Assembly: GCF_029852145.1 (NCBI RefSeq)
Contig: NC_079977.1
Location: 11,528,640 to 11,592,639 of the forward strand
Length of the DNA: 64,000 nucleotides
Reading direction: 5' to 3'
Origin: Microplitis mediator
Lineage: Eukaryota; Arthropoda; Insecta; Hymenoptera; Braconidae
Part shown: in pieces, positions 46,309 to 56,690 of the stretch
Numbering within the stretch: the first letter of the stretch is position 1
How the letters are laid out: the number at the start of each line of letters is the position of its first letter
Notes under the pieces: model-generated
The model's input: the letters and a program-made list of their open reading frames with translations, nothing else
What the model was told of the DNA's origin: nothing
The model's database searches: none
Translations under genes and position numbers: made by a program

Positions 46309-48171
46309 CACTAATGGAAAAAATTAAAGGATCAAAAAAAATTCTAAATTTTAAGGCGATTTTCAACAGGCTCTAACTTTGAGAGAAATGGTCGTACAAG
46401 AAAAGAAAAAAAAAGGAAATTGTAGCTCCAAGTATCTACTTTTTGGATTAGAACTTTAAAATTTTTTAGCGTCAGCAGTATTTGAGTAATCTTAAAAAAA
46501 CCAACGACAAAAAAATTTTCAAATTTTTTTAATTTTTTTTTTTTTTGGTCTCCGGGCGTGGAAAAAATTATTTTTGCTCAACCACTATGAGGATCGGATA
46601 CCTTCATTATTAAGCTTTAATTTCTTTTTTTATGGACCTTGATACGTCCACTTCTCGCCGAGATATCGGTCTTCAAATGGAAAAGGATCCTTTTGTCTTC
46701 GATTATCGATATCTCAAAAACCCATGATCGCACAGAAAGTTAATGGTGGGTTTTAAAAACTTGAATAAATTCCCTTCAATGATTAGTCATTACTATTTCG
46801 AAAAAAAAATTTTTTCCTATCGTCACATGAATTTAAAAATGCAACAAAAAAAGGGCTTTTTGTGGTTTTTTGGAAAATCAAGCCCTGAATCGAAAAAATT
46901 GTGGAAATCGATAATGTTGACTGTGCATTTTACAGTTCAATATGTCCACAAAAACCCTGCAGAAAGCCAGATTAATCCAACCAGCCGTTTTTTTGTTTCA
47001 CGCGATCAAATTTTTAAAAAAATTGAAGGATCACGTTTTTTGCTCTGAAAAGCTCATAATCTTTAACAAGATGAAAACAAACATTTCTTTGGATCTTTGT
47101 CCACAATTTTATTGCAGACAGTGCTTTAATTGCCAAAAAAGAAAAAACTTTTTTTTCGAAATAAAATTTTCAAAAAAAAAAATTTTTTTTTTAACTAATG
47201 ACTGAGAGATCAGTAAAATCACGGAATGCAGCAACGTAAACGTGTTAAAAATTATTTAGTGTTGGTTTTGTAAATTACCTAAAGTTATTCCAAAAAAAAA
47301 TTTTTTTGAAAATTTTCTTTAAAAAAAAAAGTTTTTTCTTTTTTGGAAATTTAAGCACTGCCTGCAATAAAATTATGGACAAAGATCCGAAGAAATATTT
47401 GTTTTCATCTTGTTAAAGATCATGAGCTTTTCAGAGCAAAAAACGTGATCCTTTAATTTTTTTAAAAATTTGATCACGTGAAATAAAAAAACGGCTGGTT
47501 GGATTAATCTGGCTTTCTGCAGGGTTTTTGTGGACATATTGAACTGTAAAATGCACAGTCAACATTATCGATTTCCACAATATTTTCGTTTCAGGGCTTG
47601 ATTTTCCAAAAAACCACAAAAAGCCCTTTTTTGTTGCATTTTTGAACTCATGTGACGATAGGAAAAAATTTTTTTTTTCGAAATAGAAATGGCTAATCTT
47701 TGAAGGGAATTTATTCAAGTTTTTAAAACCCACCATTAACTTTCTGTGCGATCATTGCTTTCTCAGATATCGATAATCAAAGACAAAAGGATCCTTTTCC
47801 ATTTGAAGACCGATATCTCGGCGAGAAGTGGACGTATCAAGGTTCATAAAAAAAGAAATTAAAGCAGAATAATAAAGGTATCCGATCCTCATAGCGGTTG
47901 AGCAAAAATAATTTTTTCCCCGCCCGGAGACCAAAAAAAAAAAAAAATTAACAAAATTTGAAAATTTTTTTGTCGTTGGTTTTTCTAAGATTACTCAAAT
48001 ACTGCTGACGCTAAAAAATTTTAAAGTTCTAATCCAAAAAGTAGATACTTGGAGCTACAATTTCCTTTTTTTTTCTTTTCTTGTACGACCATTTCTCTCA
48101 AAGTTAGAGCCTGTTGAAAATCGCCTTAAAATTTAGAATTTTTTTTGATCCTTTAATTTTTTCCATTAGTG
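46309..48171. mobile_element. Foldback MITE, TA-flanked (family M2)
   Basis: Termini CACTAATGGAAAAAATTAAA and inverse, TA on each side (46307-46308, 48172-48173). Element A shows the empty site near 34000 (AAACTAGTATAATTA in inverse). Arms of about 900 bases give mirror-image ORFs that are artefacts. The termini differ from family M1. Confidence 0.85.
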
Positions 48172-48530
48172 TAGTATAACTAATACATGGTATGTTTAAA
48201 AATTTATTATCAGGTAACACTTTTGAGGATTCATCAATATCCTTTTAAAATAAAAATAAAATAAAAATAGAAAAAATAATAAATGAGCTACAATTATTTG
48301 TCACATTGCGTTTAACTTAATTTCAGGTAGTCCCGATATAAAAATACTTTGTTATTTGTAAAATAAATATTATCTTTTTAATAAATAATCTTGTACGCTT
48401 CATATTATTCATTTCTTTTCTTTTTAACATTTATATATTCTGTTTTTATATATTATTTTTAAACAGTCTTAAATTTTATTTTGGTAACACGTATATATTT
48501 TATATTTATATATTTATATATTATATATAT

Positions 48531-51450
48531 CCTACCAAAAGCAGATTCTCTGTTTAAAATCGCGCCAAGTACACGTTTAAAATTTTTTACAATTAAGACA
48601 AGATTCTTTTTACAAAAAAATAAATTGAATCGAAAAAATACCAAGTACCTAATTCAATTCGAAATCATGGAAAACATTCTCATAGAATTGAACAAAAAAT
48701 TGAAAAAAAACAATTTCAATGTACTTTGTGTGCGTTACTAAATTTATTCAAGCAAAATTTTTAGAATTGATTTCGCATATAAATTATTTTCCAATAAAAT
48801 TGAATGATATTCTTTTTTTCCAGTTTATAGGCACACCAAGTACATTGAAATTTTTTTTTTTCAATTTTTTGTTCAATTCTATGAAAATGTTTTCCATGAT
48901 TTCGAATTATATTAGGTACTTGGTATTTTTTCGATTTGATTGATTTTTTCGTAAAAAGAATCTTGTCTTAATTGTAAAAAATTTTAAACGTGTACTTGGC
49001 GCGATTTTATACAGAGAATCTGTTTTTGGTAGGATTTGTCTTTTTTTTGTCGTGTTGATTGAGAATGATTTTAATCTACACTATTAGAAATCGAGTTATA
49101 ATTTAAAACACGTGAGCCTATATTGTTTATAGTATTATTTTGTAGAAACAATAAAATTGTTTGTTAATAACTATAGTAATTTTGTACTGCTAAATATCAT
49201 AATCTGATTAATCAATTTTTTTAAACAAGGAGCTGCAGTTGTTTAACGACAGTTTCCTTTAAAGTTAACGTCAAATATATACGTTAACGTCGGACTTTTT
49301 CCCTAATAGCATAGTTTGCTTGAGCAAAAGCTTACTGTACAAAAGTTTCGTTGAATTTTTCGTCAAATTTCCGTCACTTTCGGACTTTTCCGTTTTTGAC
49401 GACAATTTTTACACAACTTGCTATACAATTTGAGGTAAATTTACTACCCGAATTAGAATGCAAATTCACTTCAAAAAAGTTACTAGAAAAAATTTTTCGT
49501 CAATTTTCAGGCAAATTTTTGCATCAATTTATTGTTAATTTGACGTAAAAAATTGTTAAGTAATTTTTTACCGTAAAATTGTAGACAATTTTATGTGTAA
49601 ATTTGCTTACCTTCTGAAATGGTAAGAATGAACATTACTGACTGTTTTTTTTCGTAAAAGTTTATTTTAAAATTAAAGAAAAATTAACCGCAAATTTTCA
49701 TTTTCAACTTGTGCTGTTATATTGTCTGTGGATTCGGTCAGCAGATTTCAAGTAATTTCAAAATATCAAATTGCCGTCAATTTCAAGCTAAAGTAGCGAT
49801 TAGGATTTGAAGAAAAATTTAAGGAAACTTTTGTAAGTAAACTTTCGCTAAGGCAAATTGTGCTATTACCCTGATAGCCACTCTAACCGTAAGTTAACTA
49901 CAAGCTATTGCCGTATTCTATAGGTAACTTAAAGGAAAGTGTTGGAGAGCAAGCAGGTTACCTTCAAATTGACAGTAAATAGTCTGTTAAGTTTAATTCA
50001 CTTTGACTACAAGTATTACTGTCAGACATTGACGCTAAGTTAATTGAAAGTTTCATTTCAAGTTGACGACAAGTTTTTCTGTCAAATTACATTGAAGCTA
50101 CTGCCGTATTTTAAAGCCAACTCAAAAGAAAGTATTATATGCAGCTAAGGTTTGCCAGAAACTTTCTCGTTGAGTTAGCCGAAAGTGTTGCTCTGTAGAC
50201 CTTACTGAGTAATGTGTGGCTATCAGGGTAGGGTTGATGCAAACTTGATGTAAACTTGCCGTTAATTTCAAGTGAAACTTTCAATAAGCTTAACCCTAAT
50301 AGCCACTTTAGCAGTTCGGCAAAAATGTGCCACGGCTTGTCTAGGGGAAATATGTATGTTTCCCTAGACAAGCCGTGGCACATTTTCACCGAGCCATTTT
50401 AGCTTGAAATTGCCTGAAATTTGCTGCCCGAATTCATCGACAATTTAACAGTAAAAGTTGGAAAGAAAATTTGCGGTTAATTTTTGCTAAGTTTAGAGGT
50501 AATTTTTTACCAGAAAAAAAAAGTCGCTAATGTTCATTCTTATCATTTCAGAAGGAAAGCAAATTTATACATGAATATGTCTACAATTTGAGGGAAAAAA
50601 AATCTTAACGATTTTTGAGTCAAATTAACAATAAATTGATGTAAAACTTTGCCTCAAAATTGACGAAAAATTTTTTCTAGTCAGCTTTGGAAGTGAATTT
50701 GCATTCTAATTCGGGTAGTAAATTTACGTCATATTGTACAGCAAGTTGTATAGACGTTTTATGTATAATTTGCTTATCATCTGAAATGCAAAAAACGAAC
50801 GTTACCAACAATTATTTTCTATTGAAGATTACCTCTAAATCGAGCAAAAATTAACCGCAAATTTTTCTTTTCAACTTTTACTGTTAAATTATTGGCAAAT
50901 TCGGGCAGGAAATTTCAATGATCTCAAATTACAGTCAATTTCAAGCTAAAGTGGCTATTAGAGGAGTTAATTTGCAGGTGAGGTGACTATCAGGGTAAAT
51001 TTCATATCAAACTATAGTAAAAAATATAGACTGGAGCTCCACTGGTGGCGAAAAAATTAATTATTGCTATAGAAAAATATATATCATTTACTGAATCATG
51101 GCATTTCTTATAAGTTTTTATTCTCTGGCAGTGCCCTTTTCGCATGAAAAAAATTGTAAAACTATTAAAAATGGGGGTGCTATAGTATATGCTGGCCTAA
51201 TTTCATCATTTAAATTAGTTCTCATTACTAAAATGGGTAAAGTTTCATAATTTTATGACGAACAATCAATCATCTTTCGACTGAAAAAGGAATTTTCTAA
51301 AAATTTTGTTTTTTAAATAAGTTTTTAAAAATTGGAGCTAAATACCGTTTGGTCTACGGTATAGAGACACGGCAGGCGCGCGCCATGACACTTCACACAT
51401 ATACATGTGTGTTTAAACCTGTACTTGGCGCGAGACACTACCGTGTCTCC
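48531..51450. repeat. Compound repeat R, copy II, inserted in element B
   Basis: Same orientation and ends (CCTACCAAAAGCAG...CTACCGTGTCTCC) as 14715-19598, beginning with the 48531-49033 palindrome. It lies between the third ORF and the 3' untranslated region of element B and is absent from element A. It lacks about 2 kb present in copy I. No TSD was evident by eye. Confidence 0.75.
50322..50386. repeat. Long hairpin (copy 2 of 2)
   Basis: AAAATGTGCCACGGCTTGTC... pairs with its inverse over 28 bases with one bulged G and a 7-8-base loop. It is better preserved than copy 1 (18467-18532), where three or so positions differ. Confidence 0.8.
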
Positions 51451-51758
51451 TTTTGTTTTTTTTTTTTTGACAATGCCGGTATTGATATAGATATTTATTA
51501 AGTGGTTAATTGACTAGTGAGGCTGTCATTGACTTCGCATTCTGAGGTACACACTTTTTTTTTTCAAATCAGACTTGAGTAATTAAACAAACAAAATTAA
51601 AACCAAATAAAATAATAAAATATTTTTTTTTTTTTTTTTTGAAATTTTTGGTGAAGCCCAGAAAATGAAACGTCGAAAAATAAAAAATACAAAAGTAAAC
51701 AAACTCACTGAACGTTTACCTCAGGTGCGAGACACTCGATTCGATGCAGGTGATGATT
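51451..51758 (-). other. Element B: non-coding stretch after the third ORF
   Basis: AT-rich with long T runs. No gene is seen. Element A has no obvious counterpart for most of it between 33630 and 33680. Confidence 0.4.
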
Positions 51759-52493
51759 TTAAGGTGGAAGGATGTCCACGGCTCCTCTATCTTCTTGACT
51801 AAGGCTCACCCGAGTGCGGCAGGCTCTGCATTTGGGGTCAAAGTCGGGGTGTTGAGTCTTGCATGACAAGCAAAACTCCTTCATCAGCTCAAAACCAGCA
51901 GACGATGATGGCAGGTACGGACACGCGTTGTTGTTATGTCCTACTCGTAGACAGCTGGTGCAATAATCATCTCCAAATTTAGCATTGGAGCATTTTTGGT
52001 GGGAATGTCCCTTTCTCTTACATCGGAGACATCCAGTTGACCCAGGTACAGATGATAACCTGGTTTCAGCGGTTTGAGTTCCCACTGTTATGGTGGGAGG
52101 TGGTAATATCTCAACTTTTTGGCATAGTGTACGCCAATAGTTTCTTCAGGTCTCTTCAGATACAGTGTCACGCAGGTCATAGTTGCTCTCGTGCACAGAT
52201 TCTCCGATTTTGATGGTCAATGGCACGATAAATGGTACTGTCGTGAAGTCTGGTGGCGTTGTGACAGTTGCTGATTTTGGTACTGGTTTGACAAATGATA
52301 TGTCGCTGATCTCAACTACCTTGCTGTTAGGTTGTTCATACACAATAGTACGTCGGTGTTCTCTGGTAACATGGAATCGATACAATAAGTTTGGAGTGGT
52401 CGGTATATTCGGACCAACAAATGCAGGTGCCTTGAACACGGGATTGCTCCAGCAGTGTCGTGTGGTTGATCGATGGGCAGCCTCCTCGGTCAT
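51759..52493 (-). pseudogene. Element B: third ORF with Cys/His fingers
   Basis: The minus-strand reading from MTEEAAHRSTTRHCWSNPVF (52493) is collinear with 32882-33616 of element A. One stop (about 52146-52148) splits it into 52493-52146 and 52085-51759. The two CCHC knuckles (CLRCKRKGHSHQKC, CTSCLRVGHNNNAC) and the third Cys/His cluster (CLSCKTQHPDFDPKCRAC) are kept, as is the acceptor-like TTTCATTTCACAG upstream. Conservation of the fingers in both copies argues that this is a genuine family protein. Confidence 0.65.
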
Positions 52494-52749
52494 TTTTTGG
52501 ATGCTCTACACAGATGTCTCACGTTCGATGATCGTATGTTCAATTGAGTGTCTCGACCTCAGGCATCGTTCAGGTGGTAGACTCTGTGAAATGAAAAGAA
52601 TAAATTAATTACTCAAGTACGGCGTGTGGATCTTCTAGGTACTTTTAAATCAGATAATTTTTAAGTGCCTATAATTTTGTTATTATTATCACAAATGGTA
52701 GCTATGCTTGACGATATAAATTTATTTATAAAAAATGGACCTTTACGCG

Positions 52750-54500
52750 GTGGAACGAGCTTACCAGCGATTCCTTCTGCTTTGCGACTCAGAGTTTTGG
52801 ATTTAATTTATACTTCGGTACCAACAGTTAAGTTAGTTTCAGGTCGTATGGATTTTCGCGAGGTAGTTTGCGCGTCTTGTGCGTTTAGCATTTTTGATTC
52901 GACAAAGTGTCGGATCTCGTCTAATAAATTGATGAGTTGCTCACGGTCCACAGGTTTATTCATTTCAGGTATTATGAATATGTTGCGGTGCAGTTCAAGG
53001 TATCGAGGATCTCTGCCGAAATTAAGGAAGGCAGGACTGCATGCAAGTGAACTATGGATTGAGGTATTATATGCGTGAATTAATTCAGGTAGCCACTCAT
53101 CCCATTTATTGTGTTTATCAGTCAGGTATGATCGAATCATAATTTTTAGATTTCGATTTATTCTCTCAATTGGATTGGATTGAAGAGAATAAGGTGGTGT
53201 AAATTCATAGGTGGTCTGCGTTCAATTTGAAAATGAAGTTACTTCTTTATTTTTAAATTCGGTGCTATTATCAGAGATAACAACACGTGTAGGTCTCCAT
53301 CGTCGAAAAACGTCACGTAAAAATTCTACGGCTTTTCTACCAGTCGGTTCGGATGTTGCTCTTAATTCTAAATAACGCGTGTATACTAGGGTGGACAGAA
53401 AATCCGCTTTTTTTGAATTTTCATTATTAATACCAAAAATATTTTTCTCTGTCAGAAAAAAAATTTTTCGGAAAACAAAAAAAATTTCAGGTAGATATCT
53501 TAGGCTTACCGAATTCCGCTAAAGTTAGAAGTTATTCAAAATTTTTTCTCCAACTTACTTTTATCGGAAATTTAACTTTCTACAAAAAAGGTCATATAAG
53601 AAAATTATGTAAAGTTGATAGTTACCGTGATAATTGCAATTTTGCTCTAAAAAATGAAATTTTTCATGATATTATTACTTTTTCAGGGTAAAATATGAAT
53701 TTTATCATAAAAATTTCATAGGAAATTCAATTTTCTACAAAATAGACCTGATAAAAATTTATTTAAAGTTGATAGTTACAAAGATAATAGCGATTCTCGG
53801 TGAATGCCACCAAATAACGAAAAATGTGACTATCTAAACATAAAACTGCCAGTTTCTGATTAACTATAAATTTCTAATTTTTACCGGAACGCTAACTTTC
53901 TATGATATTTGATTTTCCATGAAATTTATATGATAAAATTCATATTTTACCCTGCAAAAGTGATAATATCTTGAAAAATTCCATTTTTTAGAACAAAATT
54001 GCAATTATCTCAATAACTATCAACTTCCCGTAATTTTATGATAGGACTTTTTTTGTAGGAAATTAAATCACCGATCAAAATAAGTTGGAAAAAAAATTTT
54101 AAACAAATTCTAACTTTAGCGGGATTTGGCGAGCCTAAGATATCGACCTAAATTTTTTTTTGTTTTCCGCAAAATTTTTTTTTTGTACAAAGAAAAATAT
54201 TTTTGGTATTAATAATGAAAATTAAAAAAAAGCGGATTTTCGGCCCACCCTAGTGTATACATCACACAACACAAATAAATGTGTTTTACCGTGAGTTAAA
54301 CGCAGTAGCAGTCCGACTGTATCAATCGATAGGCATTCCCATGGTTCAGTGATAGGTCGATGACCTTCGGGAATATTAGGTGGATTGGTATCGGGTTTGT
54401 GTAAAAGGCAGGTTTTGCATTTATTGACAAAGTCACTTGTGTTTTTGTACATTCCCGGCCAGCAATATTTTAATGTCAGGTGTTCGTGCGTTTTATTATA
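52750..54500 (-). pseudogene. Element B: integrase, interrupted by a hAT-like foldback
   Basis: Minus strand 54452-54261 gives MYKNTSDFVNKCKTC and WECLSIDTVG. After the foldback (53387-54252) the core resumes, with a frameshift or stop near 53220, and continues from 53140 (MIRSYLTDKHNKWDEWLPEL) to 52808. The order matches 31760-32560 of element A. With the insertion and further lesions it cannot be functional. Confidence 0.78.
53387..54252. mobile_element. hAT-like foldback MITE (family H1, copy 2), 8-bp TSD
   Basis: Starts TAGGGTGGACAGAAAATCC and ends GGCCCACCCTA, flanked by GTGTATAC (53379-53386, 54253-54260). Element A supplies the empty site near 31970. It is closely similar to 44488-45342 over its full length. 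Confidence 0.88.
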
Positions 54501-54576
54501 CCGAGGTGTCCAGATGTATTCGCGTCATGTATTCTGTCAATATGTCTTCGCGATTTTCCTCAGGTACAACAAGTTT

Positions 54577-54834
54577 TCAATTTTCGGGCAATTCTTCTAA
54601 ATAATTGAAGGGTTTTCGGTGTCTATAATAGTATACTTTATCGTCAATTATTTTCCACTGTGGGAACCGATTTGGAAATCGTGTCACGTCTTGAATTTTG
54701 CGATTGTACCAGTCGTAGCTGATAGCTCGGTATAAAGTACGGTGTTGGCAATTTTCAATTTGGATGTTAGCGTCATCGTAAACTCTAGACAACTCGTCCG
54801 CGGCTTCATTTTCGGTACCTTTGCGGTGAGTCAT
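54577..54834 (-). pseudogene. Element B: RNase H end and integrase tether
   Basis: The minus-strand reading MTHRKGTENEAADELSRVYD to LEELPEN continues the RNase H reading after a lesion near 54840 and leads to integrase. It aligns with 31390-31650 of element A. The pre-integrase segment is in better shape than in A. Confidence 0.7.
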
Positions 54835-54849
54835 GGTGATACGAAAGCA

Positions 54850-55926
54850 TCAAAGCTCCATGGCCCATCGCGCTAGTCGTCCGCGAGGATTTTTAATGTC
54901 TTTTAACCAAGTTAAGCTGGCATGGTCAGTTATTACCGTTACGGGATATCCCTCTGAATATCCCCTTAATTTTTTAAGAGCCCACTCGACGGCAAGGCAT
55001 TCACGTTCTGTGGTGGTATAATTAGACTCGTGTTTGTTTAACGGTCGTGATATTGCTGCCATTCTGAATTTTAAAATATTGTGAGGAATTAATTCAACAA
55101 TTTTTCGCGAAATAAAGTTTTTGTTCGCGCCGGTATCGAATATCGCGGTGAATGAATGTGAGAGAAAAGTGAAAGTGCAGTTTATTGATCGACTTACTGC
55201 GGGTGGTGGTGGAGTGATGAGAGGTAGATCCACAGGTGTGGTGCTGTGGGAATATTCTGATGTGTTGAAAGATCGGTCGGAGGTCGACTTCTTTTTGGAT
55301 GAGCCGATTGCACAATTCAGGCTGCAGCTTGCAGTAGGTAGACATCCAAAATCGGTATTTATATCCGAATTAGATAAACACCGGATAGGTGAACAGATAT
55401 TTTGTGCGCTGAATCGGCACTCCATGTCGTCAGTAGAATAGTCGGATGCGTACGAGTCGGTAGAATAATCAGGACTGATGCTCCCGGATATAAATTTATC
55501 ATCCTGGGATAAGGGTTGACCGATGTTGTTGCTCGGCCCATCAGTTGTCCCAGGGGCTGGTGTAATTGATTGAAGAGGCGTTAAGGGTGGTAGGTATGGT
55601 GCCTTGGCCATCTCTTGGTACTTCATCATGGCTTCTTTGATGAATGTTTTAGGGTCTTCGCGGTGTTGTTGATACGTGGTCATAATTTCTTGACTTATAT
55701 CTAAGTCAGTTTTACCCAATTTAAAATATTCAGTGTAACATTTCGCAAAGTCTTCCCAGCAGTGCCATGAATGCTGGTATTGTCCTACCCAGTACCACTC
55801 AGCTTGGTACATGGCGGTTTTGGCTAGTGTGAGGTGTTCAGATTCGGTCAGTCCCATCTCTCTCCCGAAGTCAGTCAGAGCTTGCAGGTATTCCCGGGCT
55901 TTTAAATTTGCGCTGGGGTAGGTCAA
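54850..55926 (-). CDS. Element B: open 358-codon Gag-protease-RNase H fusion
   Basis: One uninterrupted minus-strand reading. It starts MTYPSANLKAREYLQALTDF (capsid), passes MMKYQEMAKA and jumps directly to YLPPLTPLQ of the linker, so the nucleocapsid knuckles are deleted. It continues to the protease motif IFDTGANKNFISRKI, then jumps at KFRMA/AISRPLNKH into RNase H (ERECLAVEWALKKLRGY, VITDHASLTWL) and ends WAMEL-stop. Against element A the two deletions are about 0.58 and 1.43 kb and both keep the frame. Whether a protein is made is unknown. It could act as a dominant-negative or be chance. Confidence 0.6.
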   Translation of the reverse strand: MTYPSANLKAREYLQALTDFGREMGLTESEHLTLAKTAMYQAEWYWVGQYQHSWHCWEDFAKCYTEYFKLGKTDLDISQEIMTTYQQHREDPKTFIKEAMMKYQEMAKAPYLPPLTPLQSITPAPGTTDGPSNNIGQPLSQDDKFISGSISPDYSTDSYASDYSTDDMECRFSAQNICSPIRCLSNSDINTDFGCLPTASCSLNCAIGSSKKKSTSDRSFNTSEYSHSTTPVDLPLITPPPPAVSRSINCTFTFLSHSFTAIFDTGANKNFISRKIVELIPHNILKFRMAAISRPLNKHESNYTTTERECLAVEWALKKLRGYSEGYPVTVITDHASLTWLKDIKNPRGRLARWAMEL

Positions 55927-55932
55927 TCCCCG

Positions 55933-56690
55933 TTATCTTAATGTAACTTCAGCAGCTGCTACATTTTCGGCGAAATTTCTCTGGTTATTATATTCCGTCC
56001 CGTGTGCTGATTGGTTGACTGTTACATGTGGGCAGTCGGTTCGCGGTTGTTGGTGGTAACTGGAGTTCGCGTTTGGTACGGTTAGGCGAGGGGAATTTGG
56101 TAGTGGTGGAGGACCTTGTACGTAAGAAGTAGGTCGAGAGTTACATGCGTTCGCGACTTCCCGAATCATCTCAGCGGTAAGGTCTGCAGGATTAACATTT
56201 ACATCCGGTAATTTTTCCATATTCATTTCTTCAAGTAGTCGAAGATCTTCTAATCCCATATCTCCACGAGTACGCGCTCTTTTTAACATGTAGGTGGTAC
56301 AGCGAGCATATAATGCAACGGTTTGGTTGGTCTCGCTTTGATGGGTATTTATTGGGCAAGGCGTTGGTAAACGTCGTCCATGTTCTTTTGGAGGTGTTTT
56401 ATTTGTCTTTGCGAGTCATGATGGCCCCTTATACATTCGTCTATTTGTAAACTCAGTTGGCGTATTATAGCGTCATTTGATAGGAACTGACTGTCAATTA
56501 TTGTTGTCAAGTTCTTCAGGTCGAATGGCGAGGGTATTGACGACGACAAAGTACGTTGATCGCGCCCGTTTGGTGTTTTTTGACCGGAGTCACCTTCGAT
56601 TACTTGAACATTCGCGTTGATAGGAAGTTGTGGGTTGTCAGAATCGTCTTCGATGTTATAAAGATCGTTAAGACCCTCTAGATCGCGTTG
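55933..56690 (-). pseudogene. Element B: Gag N-terminal region
   Basis: Minus-strand pieces 56549-56349 (SSSIPSPFDLKNLTTIIDSQ) and 56289-55933 (MLKRARTRGDMGLEDLRLLE) align with 27547-28300 of element A. They are separated by a frameshift near 56345. The start used in A (Met 27547) is changed to a Leu codon in B (about 56683), so the first usable Met is downstream or upstream. The Gag N-terminus would form a coiled-coil-like assembly domain, by analogy only. Confidence 0.6.

Noticed and set aside
46743..47736. Two similar 101-codon ORFs in opposite orientation
   Set aside because: They are mirror images forced by the palindrome 46309-48171. The same holds for ORF pairs at 8265-9128.
51759..52493. 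Retroviral envelope in the env position
   Set aside because: No signal peptide, furin site or membrane segment; the product is a Cys/His-finger protein.
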